Shown here in pieces: positions 1-11,889 of a stretch of DNA of 64,000 nucleotides (within the stretch, counting starts at the first letter, position 1; every line of letters begins with the position of its first letter). This DNA comes from Albula goreensis (taxonomy: Eukaryota > Chordata > Actinopteri > Albuliformes > Albulidae), in the NCBI GenBank assembly GCA_022829145.1, contig CM040745.1, positions 38,297,341 to 38,361,340 of the forward strand, in the 5' to 3' direction. The notes beneath the pieces are model-generated. The model was not told where the DNA came from. It did not search any database and saw only the letters and a list, made by a program, of their open reading frames with translations. A program made the position numbers and the translations under genes.

Positions 1-1904
1 TTACACGGTGCCAAATATAAAGCCTCAATAAGGCAAAGGACTGATACAGTAACAAAAATGCAAACCCCAAATCAACTCTGGGTCTGAGCGTATCCCAGAT
101 GTCCGACTGTACTTTGCAATTCCCTGCCTTGCTTTATTTGAAGGAGCGGCTTCTGGAAACAGAGCAGCCATAAATAAAACAAGACAATCTGTCCAATAAG
201 CCGGGCCTCCACTGTGGCTTTGTGTTTGCATTGAGCAAATAAATTAACCCCCATGGACGATTCACCAGCCGACCAACTGTACGCTCATGTCTTTCCTCTC
301 CTCACGGGAGCCTCAAATATGGTCGTTGCAATCTAAGACCCCTCAGAATAATGTTATTATTGTGTAATTTAATAACCATTAAGTTCCAAACCTCCTTGCT
401 GAGATGAACTTCTTCCCCTTGTAAAAATCTGAAGGTGGAGGTTGAATGACGTCTACTGCACCCATGCTAGCCTTGAGGTCCGGAAAATAACCTTATAAAG
501 GAGTAAAATTTGCATACCCATTCATTCTCAAATTTGCAATTCACAAGGACAGTGCTCGGACTTGGCAAGAGGCAAATATTTCATAAGTGAGGAATTATAC
601 TTTGTGAAGAAGTATGGGTTTCGGAAATGTAGAGGGCACCTATGCCAGTTGGACATCGATGGGGGACACAAGCAAAATGACATCAGAATGTACATGATGT
701 AGGTCATTACTTATTCATGTATTCATTTATCTGTACTCCAATTAATTTTTCCTACTTTTACTTTAATACTGATTTCACTGCCATGCCTGCTTCAGGCAGT
801 CATGTCGTGATCCACAATTTGTCTTGCTGAATTCAGAGAAAACATTGCAGCCATCACATTCAGGTAAACTCTCTTGTAAAATGCAAACTTTATAAATAAT
901 CTGCATGCCCATCTCAGTTTGGTCCCCGGTCATCGGCTTTACGGATGCAGGAAATGAAGGCATGAATTTGAATTCTAGAACCAGTCAGGGGACACGGAAG
1001 AAAAGCCTGAATTAAATGTTAATCCCACCAATGTTTAATGTAACAGTCAGAGACGTTACATCTAGCAGGCAGTTGAACATGTTGAGAATCATAAACAAAG
1101 GCCTTTGTTCAAACTAACCACAGTGGACTTTGCCGGTAATTTTGAGAAACAAATCTAAGCAAACTTGAGGAGCGAAACCAAGGTGTTTTTAAAACAACTT
1201 GCAAACTTTTTTCTCAGGTGACGGAGGAACTTGCAAAAACATGGAAAAAAAGTTGTGATGGCTCAAGTTTTCTCCTTAGATGTTTTGCCAGCTAAACTTA
1301 AGAACAGAGTGAATGCCAGTGAGACTAAACAGAGATCATAATTTATTCCTTGTGTAGGACATGAAGAGAATCAACCTTGTACCTGCCCGTTAACGTCAAT
1401 AAGTTTATGAGATCATTTCAAAATGGGTGCAGCTACTTGTTGATTACGTTACAGGCTTTAATAACTCTTTGAAGGGGACATCAAAAATGACATTGCCCAA
1501 AGGAAAAAACCAAAGGTAAGAGATGAATGTGTGTTTTTTGTCTCTGGAAGTTAACATAGAATCTCAAAGATGCTGTTGTCCCAATAAAAAGGTGACTTTG
1601 TCATGACTTTGATTTGAGTGCATAATACAAAGTAAATTGGAAAGTCACAACTATTAGTACCCCGAGGACACTGAATTTGGCTGCATGTTTGTCAGTTTGC
1701 AAAAACAAGTGCAGCAAAGAAACTGAGTTTTACCTCTGGTCAAGGTTGCTTCATAAAGATATGGGACCGAAGTCTTAAATTGGGCGTGTTTTTGTACATA
1801 ATCGCTTGCAGCACAGAGGAACTCAGACATTTTACCTGGGTGAAATCATGTAAGGTTAGCTTTAAAGTGATTTACTGAGCTCTCTGGTGGGCCCCTAAGA
1901 TTTT
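1..1904. other. Unique AT-rich noncoding DNA
   Basis: No gene, RNA or recognisable repeat seen. The open frames present are short (60-70 codons), overlap each other on opposite strands, and show no domain or splice context. The first 400 bases contain AT-rich motifs of the TAATTT and ATTAAC type that could be regulatory, but nothing decides it. Confidence 0.6.
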
Positions 1905-2285
1905 ATGAATGGTGTGTCTTTTCTGTTACCGATCAACATAATGAAACGCTTTCACCACCATGATTCCTCCAAGACTGATTGTCACATTCAGTCTAAATGG
2001 CTTTGGAAGAAGGGGAAGCCGAATCAGAATATACACTTATCTATCGTAGCGGGTGCTGGGTCACATTGTAATGGACTTGGCGCGGATGAATTGCTGTCTC
2101 GAGGCTCCATGCGTCTTTGTCATCATCCTCCTCATCGTCATTATCATCACTATTTCACGGATTCATAGCTAGACCCTTCTATGCTTGATGAGCTCAACGA
2201 ATGTGACGGCTTCACATTTGCGCGAGCGGATGGAACTGCTAATTAGGGGAAAGCAATGGGGGGGGGGGCTGCATTCATATCAACT
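1905..2285. other. Unique stretch, possible conserved noncoding element
   Basis: A non-repetitive stretch ending in an imperfect (CAT)/(ATC) tract at about 2118-2155 and a CTAATTAG homeodomain-type site near 2238, followed by an 11-base G run near 2258-2268. An open frame of 87 codons crosses it, but its product is low-complexity histidine-rich sequence encoded by the trinucleotide tract, so I do not call a gene. Regulatory function is a guess from motif content. Confidence 0.25.
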
Positions 2286-2514
2286 CCCGCTGGTGTCGTC
2301 CTTATAGTATCATGGACAGGGATAGGAATGCCAGTGATGGAATCTTGTGTGTTCAAATGAGGCCAATTTATTTACCCGGGAGATTTAGTTGTGTTTCGTT
2401 GGTTGCAGTATCTGTTCCGCCGAGTGGTAAGTCATCACAAGCTTAATTTAGTTCATTTTAAAAAATGTTCAAGGAAAATTGCTGAAAAGTCCTGTTTTGA
2501 GGTCTGTCTGATGT

Positions 2515-2610
2515 TTTCCCCCCTGGGTTCTATCTAGTACCGTTACGGGTTCTTCCTTTGTCACCTTTGAGAACCCTGAAAGGTTCTTAGGTTCCTCTGA
2601 AGACGTGTTC
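2515..2610. repeat. Possible foldback repeat fragment (GGGTTCT/AGAACCC type)
   Basis: This stretch carries inverted GGTTC and GAACC words, including GGGTTCTATCTAGTACCG and GAACCCTGAAAGGTTC. Such words are typical of a common fish foldback repeat and are reminiscent of the elements at 40.7 and 62.8 kb in this window. It is short and its ends are unclear, so membership of that family is tentative. Confidence 0.3.
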
Positions 2611-5364
2611 TGTTACTGCCCTCTACTTCTAATTTGCTCTATTACAGTTGTCCTGACTCAGTTCTTTGCTAGTCACATGGACTTTGGCTGGCCTAATCAT
2701 GGAAACCCAACCCAATACAGGCTCAGAGTTATCCTGACTTTGAATATTTTAGAGGACAATTACTTTTTTTTTTCTTTTTTGCAACACTGCAAATGTTAGA
2801 AGTGCCAGTTATTGATAGAGGATAATATGCTTTTCCCCGTCTTTGCAGGAGGGCAGGAAATTGTGAAGAGTCGCACAATTGCTGTTCCATCGCAGCCTGT
2901 TTAGACAGACCTGAGCCAGCACCCTGACAACAAAATAACAGCCAAATATCTCTGTACATTAGGCAAGTTAAACTGACAAAATGTGTGGGGAAACATTGTG
3001 GCTTCATTCACAAACACAGACAGAGGCTGGTAACAGAGAGAGCACTACTGATAATTACAATGATGACTGTGCCAATAATAGCTGCAACAGAATGTGCAAA
3101 AGAACAGACAGCCTGCAGCATAGAAAGACATCTAATGATGCAAAATGACTTAGAAACAAACAGTGCACCCCTATAGTTTAAAATAGAGTCCTTGGAGTAT
3201 CAGGAATAAGTCATGTGCATATTCAAAAGCAATCCATTTGTAACAACAGGTTTGTTTACAGCAGTTTAATGGCCTTTGTGAATTATGACCTAAAGCAGTG
3301 AGCGGACAGAATTGACGGCAGGTTAAACATTGGTCTAATTTTAAGTGCCTGTGGCTTGGAAGCTGAGCTTGGTGCTTATTGTAGCAGGTAGTTAATGGAA
3401 ACGCCAGTGAGAAATGAACGGATGCATATACTACTGTATATCGATCCAGTAATGTCATCATGCAGTCCGTTCACTGTGTGTCGCAGTCTACAGAGATGAC
3501 AGACTATATATTGTTTCAGTTTCAAAACAATTAGCATGTGCTTCATGCAGTTATTCAATGGCCAATAGCCTCTGTCTTAATGTATGGATTGTCGTAACTT
3601 TACATAAGGTCATCTTTAATTAAGAAGAATGTAGCTCACAATTCTGTTGGCACAAGAAATGAGTTTAAATTTACTTGGCGACCACACTTTTCTGGAGAAT
3701 CACAGCGACACCATACAGCAGGTGGACCCTGGCTCTCCACAAAATTCTTCTTCTTTTGTAATGCACCGTGATTGAAAACAGTCTCTGCTATAGAATGGCA
3801 GCAGATGTTTTAAGCTGATGGACTTTCCTCTTGCAGAATGGCTGCTGTGCTTCATCTGTGTGCGACACATTAGTGCTAGACGAGGTGATGTTTTACTGCA
3901 AAGCACTTTGAGTATGAAGATAAAGCACTATATTAACATAGTCCTTTATTATTGTTATTATTTAATGACCAGTTCAAATCTCAAGTTTTCATCCTCTCGA
4001 ATACTGCAGAAAAATGATGGACTTGACAGTCTTGTTTCAAGAAATATCTGAGTAGAGAGTGAGTGAGAGGTCCCTACTCTTGGACCACAGCTGCGTTCTT
4101 CTCCCATTGGTTCAGATAAGGCCATCAGTTTCTTCCCACTGGTATTAAACGTACTCCCATCGTATCGGCTTCATGTGCTGCGCCACGTTATTGTGCTGGG
4201 TTACATTAGCGCCAAAGCTAGCAATGGCAGCGTGTGCCGCCTCAGCCCAAGTGTAGCAGGTAAGCGGTCAGGAAAACACAACGTATAATCTTAGAACTGC
4301 AGAAAAACCTGAACAGAGATCTGCCTTCCCATGAACCTGTGGGGCTAAACTCTGATATTTGATAAAATGCCACAAAATGTCATTCCCACTTGTGACTTGG
4401 AGTAAAGTGGCCCTCGCTTCTTTTGTTGGCTGCGTAGCTGCTCTGACCCAGCCGAAGTCCCAGGTGTGTGAACATTTGAACGTAACAGCGCTCTACATTG
4501 AATATCTAAGTAGACCACTGTTTCTCTCACCAAGCCAATCCCCTGGTTCAGGCCTGTTTAAAGCTGAGGAACAGGATGACCCTGTAACTGCAAAGAAAAT
4601 GGTGGAAAAGAAAGAAGACGACATATACAACATGTGCTTTAGTATTATATCACCCCTGGCATATGGTTTTGAAAGATGCTCAGTTTTCGTGATGCATGAC
4701 CTTTTAATATATATGCTCTTTTCACTTTGAGTTTTATCGGTTTTTGTACAAGGCACTTGCAAATACTTGTGCTGGTATAGAGGGTGCGTTGGATCTAAGA
4801 GGGTGTATCTTATGTGGGTTGAAACTGCTGGGGTTTTATAGCGCACTCCACCAGAAAGTGTTACAGGACACCCTCTGCTCTGAGTTGTAACAAACAGGCA
4901 GAAAGGAAAGCAAATGGACTTCACTCTCTGTGTGAGACAATGATCACAGCTGACTCCCTCTGACATGCCAACAGCACAGAGAGAGCAGGGTTGGAAAGCT
5001 CCTACGAATAAGGTTAGCCCTGCTCACAAATCCTCCGCATGCTAAACACACTGCAATCCCCAGGCCACAGTGTTGATCAACAGCAGACAGACCGGAGCAA
5101 ATGAACAAACCAATCAGGCTGCAGTGATAGAATGTATCTACTGCTCCCTTCCTGCGAAACACTCTTAAAAATTGCCTCTGCCTTTTGAATCACAGTACAG
5201 ATTTATTTCCAGATAGGATGTAATGGAATGAAACAGGCAGTCATTATTTGATAGATTTCTGAGCATAAACACTCTGAACCGACAATGTTGCATCTTCACC
5301 TTGGGGATCTGTGTTGCTGTGACAACCAGATGCAAAGGAGGAAGCCATTTCTTTGTCCCCAGTT

Positions 5365-5365
<1 letters not shown>
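2611..5365. other. Noncoding DNA, no gene recognised
   Basis: Two of the longer open frames of the region lie here on opposite strands (plus 4359-4730, 123 codons; minus 4493-4966, 157 codons). They overlap, lack recognisable domains, have no consistent splice context, and neither resembles a family I know. I see only scattered unique sequence with short A/T homopolymers. Confidence 0.55.
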
Positions 5366-5367
<2 letters not shown>

Positions 5368-5395
<28 letters not shown>

Positions 5396-5396
5396 A
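5368..5396. repeat. (GT)n microsatellite
   Basis: About 13 uninterrupted TG/GT dinucleotides followed by a G-rich tract. A simple sequence repeat and likely length-polymorphic. Confidence 0.95.
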
Positions 5397-5399
5397 GGG

Positions 5400-6689
5400 G
5401 GGTTTAGGAGGGGTAGAGACTGACATTGATTGAGTTAGCTGACAAATCATTGGTAGGTCCCTCTCTTACACATTCTTATTTCAAAACCAGATCTGAATTG
5501 AGAGACAAATCACAATAACGTTGTCATCAAGTTCTCATGAGTCAGTCATTCACTCCAAATGACTCTGTTCCTGATAGGCTGCCACTAAAAGACTTCAGAG
5601 AGTTTATATGTGACCTAAGAGGACTTGGTGTGTGACTTTTTGAATAGATAATAGCATTAAGGGAAATGTACCAATCCAGGGGAAAGGGGCTACAGTTGTC
5701 CCCCTAGAAAGATGTCACCCTTCTTCAGCTGCTCAGTTACAGGTCAATACCTTTTTCAGGTGATGGTGAGTGAGGTCACATGGACCCTTAGATGGGCGGA
5801 GCTAAAGATGAGTTGAGAAGCTGGATGACACATAAGCTAAAGATGTTAAAGAGTAGAGATGCCAGCACATGCCTGACTTACTCATGAGCGTACAGGATAA
5901 GGCACTGACTCTTGTCCTCCTACGGTCACCTGAGTCGTCTTCCTGTTGTGGAACTAAAGGAGGATGTTGACAAATTTGATAAGGCCATAAAGCACATAGC
6001 GGAGAATTTTTGTTATTTGAAAAATATTATCGTTTTCTATTACATCGTCACCTTTTGTTTTGATTAGATTAATGGTTTGGGCCTGGATATACTGTGGTAA
6101 GCCGTGGAAAAAACGTACTTGTTGTCAAAGGGCAGGAACAACAATGATTAAGTTCCAGTACATTGCAATGGGGACGCCTAATTCCACAACAAAGTGAAAG
6201 ACTGAGAATCAATTTTTTTGTGGTAAAACTCAAATGAGCTTTCAGCCGTTGCCATAACTTTGCTGCTTACTTTGTTTGAACGAGCTTTCAGCACCCGCGT
6301 TACTGTTTGTTTTGAGTAGTATGTATTGTTGCTGAAGGGTATATTGGACAGACCGAGCTTAGCACCACCATACTTGTGTCGAAAAATTCCAACCACTGAA
6401 AGCAGTAAATGACAACAAAATGATAAAAAATATAAGCCATAAAATTGTCCATCAATCAACAGAAATCAAATCCTCATCTAACCTTTTTTGTGCTGTCACT
6501 CCTATGCAATTATCCCAATTCTTAGTGTTACAATTATGAGGTAATTATATCTCGTAAATAAATCTGTCAAACGTTTGCACCTGTTCTTTAAAAGAAGTAT
6601 TATACCGCATCATGATGAAGAAAAAGTATTTTTTTCCAGCATTCAGATTATATGTAACTGTCAGTCACTAACCAACCCTAGCTAGGTGA
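5400..6689. other. Noncoding DNA, nothing recognised
   Basis: AT-rich unique-looking sequence. Only short open frames (93 codons or fewer) with no domain content. No clear repeat boundaries. Confidence 0.5.
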
Positions 6690-6845
6690 AATTGGTTATG
6701 TCATATTTACATAGAATAGCCTATATCATAAAAATGCATTATATTGCCCGTCATAAGGTTTGACTTATGTATGATTTATGACATGTTTATGAAGGCTTTA
6801 TGTATGTCATATGAAGTCTTGTAACACTTCATTTAAAGTGTTTTA
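6690..6845. repeat. Possible ATGCATTATA-type dispersed repeat fragment
   Basis: The stretch contains AATGCATTATATT and repeated TTTATGA and TATGTCAT words, ending TAACACTTCATTTAAAGTG. A related word set (ATAATGCATTATAGAC, then CTTCATAGAAAGTGTCACC) occurs at 8088-8146. Both resemble a fish repeat family rich in TATAATGCATTATA words that ends in GTGTTACC-like sequence. Class and ends not established. Confidence 0.3.
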
Positions 6846-6857
6846 TTTGTGTTACAG

Positions 6858-6938
6858 GGCTTGATCCTACAGCCTGAGGGGAAACACGCAGACATCTGTA
6901 TAGGCTCCAGTCTACTCTCCAAATGGCGGGCGAAGCAG
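6858..6938 (+). other. Exon-like segment (not called as a gene)
   Basis: An 81-base open segment of 27 codons is preceded by a pyrimidine-leaning tract ending GTTACAG and followed by AAGCAG/GTGTCTG, so it has acceptor- and donor-like borders in a frame-preserving length. The encoded peptide (GLILQPEGKHADIC...) matches nothing I recognise and no partner exon is evident. Chance occurrence of such borders is common. Confidence 0.12.
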
Positions 6939-6939
6939 G

Positions 6940-7534
6940 TGTCTGTGAGACTCCCCTCCCAAATTTTCATATCTCGATCACTACAAACCAATAGTATATT
7001 GAAGCAGACAGACAACGGGCCTTGCCAAGCATGCTTTAATTAACATCTACATGATACCGCGCCAGTCTGGGAACCTCTCCTGCCAAAAAGCATTTGTATC
7101 TGCAATAATAAGCAGATTAGCCCACAGCTTGTGAATTCATGGGCAGAAACTATACAGAAGCGCCCCCCTCACCCCACCCTCCCGCCACCCTGAACTGGCA
7201 AAGATGACTGGGAGAACAGGTCCATGTTCCCTCTGATTACTTCCTTTGATCCTCTCAGTCCTAATTGATCTCCCGTCATTGCGGTTTTTAATCACCCCAA
7301 GCCGCTTCTTCAACAGCTGTAATTGAAAATGTCTGTGGCGCGCCACCTCTCCGCCAGCATGTTGGAGAAGGCCTGCAGGGTTTCAGCGGTGCAGAAAGCC
7401 ATGGTAGGCAGCATCCTGTTGCTACGCTACACAACGCCACTGCACGAAGTCATGCAGACCCTGTGTGAAGTCCTCTCAGAGGGCAATACATTTAACAATG
7501 AATTTCGTGTTTATGTTTGGTTATTTTCAAAGAG
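6940..7534. other. Unique noncoding stretch with AT-rich motifs
   Basis: Contains TTTAATTAAC, CTAATTGATC and GTAATTGAA motifs within moderately GC-rich sequence, a composition often seen in conserved fish noncoding elements. An open frame (7323-7595) runs through it into the Tc1 fragment that follows; its last 14 codons belong to the transposon, which argues against a host gene. Confidence 0.25.
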
Positions 7535-7868
7535 GCGGTTTCCCCCAATGTGCCCTGCCACACTGCATACATGGTTTGAGGAACGTTATGAGTAGTTTAA
7601 GGTGTTGCCCTGGCCTCTAAATTCCCCAGATCTCAATCGAGCTTCTGTGGGATGTGCTGGAACAGCAAGTCCTATCCACGGCGACACCACCTCATAACTT
7701 ACAGGACTTAAAGGATCTGCTGCTAATGTCTTAGTGCCAGATACCACAGGGCACCTTCAGGGGTCTTGTATAGTCTATGCCTCACTGGGTCAGAGCTGTG
7801 TTGGCGAGACACGAAGGACCAACAGCATATTAGGCAGGCGGTCATAACATTATAACACTCAGTGGTAT
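7535..7868 (+). pseudogene. Tc1-like transposase 3' end with terminal sequence, decayed
   Basis: The conceptual product contains TLHTWFEERYE, then a stop, WPLNSPDLN, and after a frameshift LWDVLEQQVLS and NLQDLKDLLL. These match the C-terminal part of Tc1-family DDE transposases, where SPDLNPIEHLW carries the last catalytic Glu. Here bases are missing between SPDLN and LWDVL, so the reading frame breaks and the Glu-containing tripeptide is lost. The fragment continues to GGCGGTCATAACATTATAAC, the usual region before the right terminal repeat. Upstream transposase and the left end are absent, so it is a 5'-truncated relic. The family role is cut-and-paste transposition at TA sites. Confidence 0.8.
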
Positions 7869-9372
7869 ACTTCCTCAGATACCCATATCTAAAACACATT
7901 ATAAATACATTCTTTTAAAACAGAAATATTGTACTGTCTGTATAATTCGTCTCAGAATCTCCCCTGTCTTTCACTAAGTACAGACCAACAGGAGACTGAA
8001 TCAGAGGGCATATATGTTCACAATGAACTGCAATGCAGTCAAGCTAAAGTATTATATATTATATGTGTACAACTATGCTTACGCCGTGTCATTGATGTGT
8101 TATAATGCATTATAGACATGCTTAGGCTTCATAGAAAGTGTCACCAAAAAGACTGAGCTTTTTAATGTACAGCTGTAAAATGTAAGAGTACAACAGGAGG
8201 AGGTGCTATTATAGTATCCCCAATATTCCCTGGGTACTGTAAAATGTTCATCTAAATACACTGTACAGCAGAGTGTGTGAACTACAGCACTAGCTCGATA
8301 CAAACTGAACTATGGTATCAATTTATATTTTTTTTATGAGGACACATTAACCAGTTGCTAATTGTCTCCATTTCTCTTGCTCATCTTCTCTCCTGTTCAG
8401 AGTAATTTAACATTAAATTAGTCTGCTTTGTAGACATTAGTGTATATCAAGTTAATTTTCTAATGGGTGTCCTTTTAGGTACAGTTCAGGGCACCGTCTG
8501 GGAACAGAAGTGTCAGGAAAGGGAGAATTTAATCAAAATGATTCTCAGAATTCAGTTTTAGAAATTAATTTTAGAAATTATCATCTGGCACTCTGCATAC
8601 TGAGCACAAGTGAAACAATACTAATTAATACTAATAAATAACTAATTCATACTTAAAACTAACATAACTTCACTAACATAATAATTTCAAAATCCAATTG
8701 AGTAATACCTTTAATAATAATTATCAGTTAAATCCCCAAATTTGTTGTTAGGAAATGAGTCTGGTGTATAAACTGGTGTATATACACTCACAAACGGAAT
8801 AAATTAGTAAAAGCAAATGACACAAAATTGACACAAAGACAAATACTAAATTGAGCATCTACGCTACAGAGCTGATTCACTACCTTAACAGACATCGAAT
8901 CACAAAAACACATCGACAAAACAAGAATGTGGATGGATCACAAAGTGAGCGGATGATTGAATGACAATTTCCAAGCCAATTTCTTAACTCTCTTCAGAAA
9001 GATTCCCACAATAGCAGCAAAAGTAAAAAATGCTACTAATTTACCTGCAGAACACCTGTGGAGAGGAAGACTAGAAACAACTGATCTGACACCTCAAAGA
9101 AGGCAGTTCTAAGCCCATCTGTCCTCTTTTCCGAAACATGCATAGTAAATTTTATGGTGAGGGAATGCTTGAAACATCCTACTTACCATGTCACTTGCAT
9201 AATCAGCTCTTTATGAGCATCGAAAAAATACCAAAATATTAATATTCAGTATATGAGTTGAGGGAGTTGGGGAGAAAAATTTGATATTCCTAAAGTATTT
9301 TGCGAAGAGCTTGTGTTATCATGTACTTTTAGGTTTTTTCTAACATATGTTTCATTAACATGACAAAACCGG
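7869..9372. other. AT-rich noncoding DNA
   Basis: Very AT-rich (for example 8570-8720, runs of AATACTAATTA-like words). A possible repeat fragment lies at 8088-8146, with a TATAATGCATTATAGAC word and a GTGTCACC end. No coding signal. Confidence 0.5.
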
Positions 9373-9374
9373 CG

Positions 9375-9828
9375 TGTGGGGTATCAAAGGTGTGGAGCAG
9401 TGGCAGGTGTGGCCACATTGGGCTGGGTGGGGAGTGGAAGAGGAAACATGACAAAGGTTCAACAAAAAAGGAGTCAAGGGCCTTTTATTTATTCCTTTTG
9501 AGGGAAAAGGAAATACTAAAAATACAAAAAATAAACACAAAACAGGGTCAGATTCAAAAACAGCACAGCCAACAGGAAACACCAAAAAACAAGTCCTTTT
9601 CTGCGTCTCAGGCTGTGCTTAAATAGAAGGCCTAACTGAGGGGAAGCACTCACAGCTGAGGCGATTAAAAATCACTGGCAGGTTAGCCTGCCTGTTAGTG
9701 AGGTCACTGCTGCTGTAGCTCCGGTTAACTCTCCAGGCTGAGGGAGGGAACCAGGTGACTGACAGCAGTATAACAGAAGGAGCTGAGGAGCTTGCCCCTC
9801 CGTTCATCTCTCCCAGCGCCACAAAGGG
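9375..9828 (-). mobile_element. Candidate solo LTR / LTR-like repeat, copy 1
   Basis: Read on the minus strand the block begins TGTGGCGCTGGGAG, contains a TATTTAAGC TATA-like box near 9620 and then an AAATAAATAAAAGG polyadenylation-like signal near 9490, the order expected of U3-R-U5. A second copy of its first 210 bases lies at 35.50-35.71 kb in the same orientation. No internal gag/pol sequence, primer-binding site or second LTR is adjacent, so if it is an LTR it is solitary. The open frames over it are incidental. A nonautonomous DNA element is an alternative. Confidence 0.45.
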
Positions 9829-9829
9829 T

Positions 9830-11380
9830 AAAGTAATCCCAACAAGCGTTCATGTTTTGTTGCTACCTTTTCATCGAAGTCACTTTTAGATTGACCAGAG
9901 ATGAAAGATCGCTTCAATACTGTATTACAAATGTTGAGCTCTGCGTCTCTCTATGTCTCCAGTGCGCCGTTTTCAGCTTTGTTGAGTCTGGCAGTTGACG
10001 ACTCTAACATAAAAATATCCTGCACTTGAAATAACACAGTTTGACATGCATTTCAATGGGGTGGTAGCCATTTTTATTCAGCTGTCATCCAGATTTTCTG
10101 CCTGATTTCATTGATTTGAAATCAACAGTCATCATGAAGTAATTAACCCAGTTTCTCCAAAGGAACATCTAACCTTATTCAGATCAAGATTATAGGAGCT
10201 AATTTTCCTGGAAATAATATACCTCTCAAGAACTTTTTTTGTCTGTTTTGGACTGGTTAGCTTAAAAGCGAGGCAAACATTTATATTTCTATTTGAGGAA
10301 AAAGCTAAAAAATGTTAATGTTAGAATGTAAAAGCAACCTTGCTACAAACTGAGGGTGTTACCCATTACCGTTTGCCTTCATTAACAAGCTGAATATTTT
10401 TTGATTTTGATCACTTCTGCTGGTACTATACCTACATGAGTAAAAGCATAAAACTATCGTTAGACAAAGAGGGAAAAGAGTAGTGTTTCACTATCCATTC
10501 ATCCAATTCAAAAATCTTGAACGTCACTTGTATGCAAAATGAATTTTTATGATCAGGAAATGCAGTCTGGCATTATAGTCCAACAATATAGTCCTCCTAA
10601 GATAGTGGAGTTAATTACAAAGAAAGATTTAGCAAAGTACAAAAACTTAATTGACTCAATGAAGCCTGAATTTGTGGCTTCAGTAACGTTGGTAGGTTGT
10701 TTCTTGTGTTGCTGAAAGGATCAGCTTGGCTCCTAAAACAGGTCGCAAAGGCAATGATGTGGATGACATGGTCATCTTAAAGTTAACGCATACTTTTCAA
10801 TGCAGAACCATTCAAGGGATATAATTTTTTTCTTTTACTGTTGTCTCGAGGCAGAGAAGCACCAGATGGCTCTGTTCTTGCAAAATCCATAACCCTATTT
10901 CTAATATGAGCAATTTAGTTTCTTACAAATAGGTCTATTACAAAGTAAAATTGCCGTGACTCACAAATGACCAACGGCACTACAGTGTATCTCATTTTTC
11001 ATCATATCTTTGAGTTCTGAACTGTAGAGTTACATCGCACCAAAACTCTTTTATTGTACTTCTATAAATGCATGTTTTACTGGATTGATTAAACCTTACC
11101 TTTGCTTCTCATTTCGTGTCATATGAATAACGAGCAAGTTTTAAGCCTTGAAACTTAAACTTAAAAGAGCCATTTTCGCCTTTGGCTCAAAACCACAAAT
11201 TATAAGTGGATATTCTGAGATCCAAAAGTGCATTCTCTTTCCATCACTCTCACAGAGATGTGTATGAGATGATGTTTACTCATTATCAAAAGATACTGCA
11301 GGAGGTCTTTCCAAGTGACTGTAGACCTGACCACAGGGCTGAGTACAAAGAGTAAAAAGAGAAGGAGTAACATCTGAGCA
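9830..11380. other. AT-rich noncoding DNA
   Basis: No gene or repeat recognised. No open frame longer than 60 codons is found over most of this stretch, which is notable and argues against any exon of size. Confidence 0.6.
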
Positions 11381-11384
11381 AGAT

Positions 11385-11610
11385 GCTTTCAGAGGTGTAG
11401 TCCCCCAGGGATCAGTTTTGGGACCTCTGCAATTCCTTATTTACACAAATGACACAGAAAGAGATATTCATATCAAAACATTCGCACATCACACAAAAAT
11501 CAAGGATTTAAATAACTTGGAAGATACTAAAATAGTTCAAGAAGATATGATCCAGAATTGGGTTGACAGAATGTGGCACACAACTGGGTATACAACTGGC
11601 AAATAAAAAC
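11385..11610 (+). pseudogene. Non-LTR retrotransposon reverse transcriptase fragment (CR1/jockey-like), dead
   Basis: One frame reads VVPQGSVLGPLQFLIYTND, the conserved reverse transcriptase block 4 of CR1/jockey-type LINEs, followed 17 codons later by FAHHTKI at 11481. In active elements that motif is FADDTK(L/I); both catalytic Asp codons are changed to His here, so the enzyme would be inactive. The frame continues about 40 codons (NNLEDTKIVQEDM) in the way expected of the family and then stops. Weak continuation is visible downstream, including LYKTYIIPHFP near 11.72 kb, matching the LYxxYIRPHLEY region, and a decayed tail to about 11.88 kb. No 5' end or 3' tail could be set. The RT would copy the LINE's RNA at a nicked target. 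Confidence 0.75.
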
Positions 11611-11889
11611 AAACAGCCAAGCTCTGCATTTGCTTAACAACAATTTAAGACAGGATTATTGCAAGATGGAGGCATACGTATTATGAATATTTTGAAGTAC
11701 ATCTTAATGTTGTACAAGACCTACATTATACCACATTTTCCATGTCCAATAATACGTATCACATTGTACAAAACTACATAGAAATAGAAGGTATAAAAAT
11801 TGAAAAGTTATTTAGACTTATGTATATTTCAGACAAGGAGAAAGAAGGCAAAGGGGAATTTGGATGATTTTTAAAACTGTATACAGAAT

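Noticed and set aside
4493-4966. 157-codon open frame on the minus strand
   Set aside because: No recognisable domain, overlaps a 123-codon frame on the other strand, no splice context.
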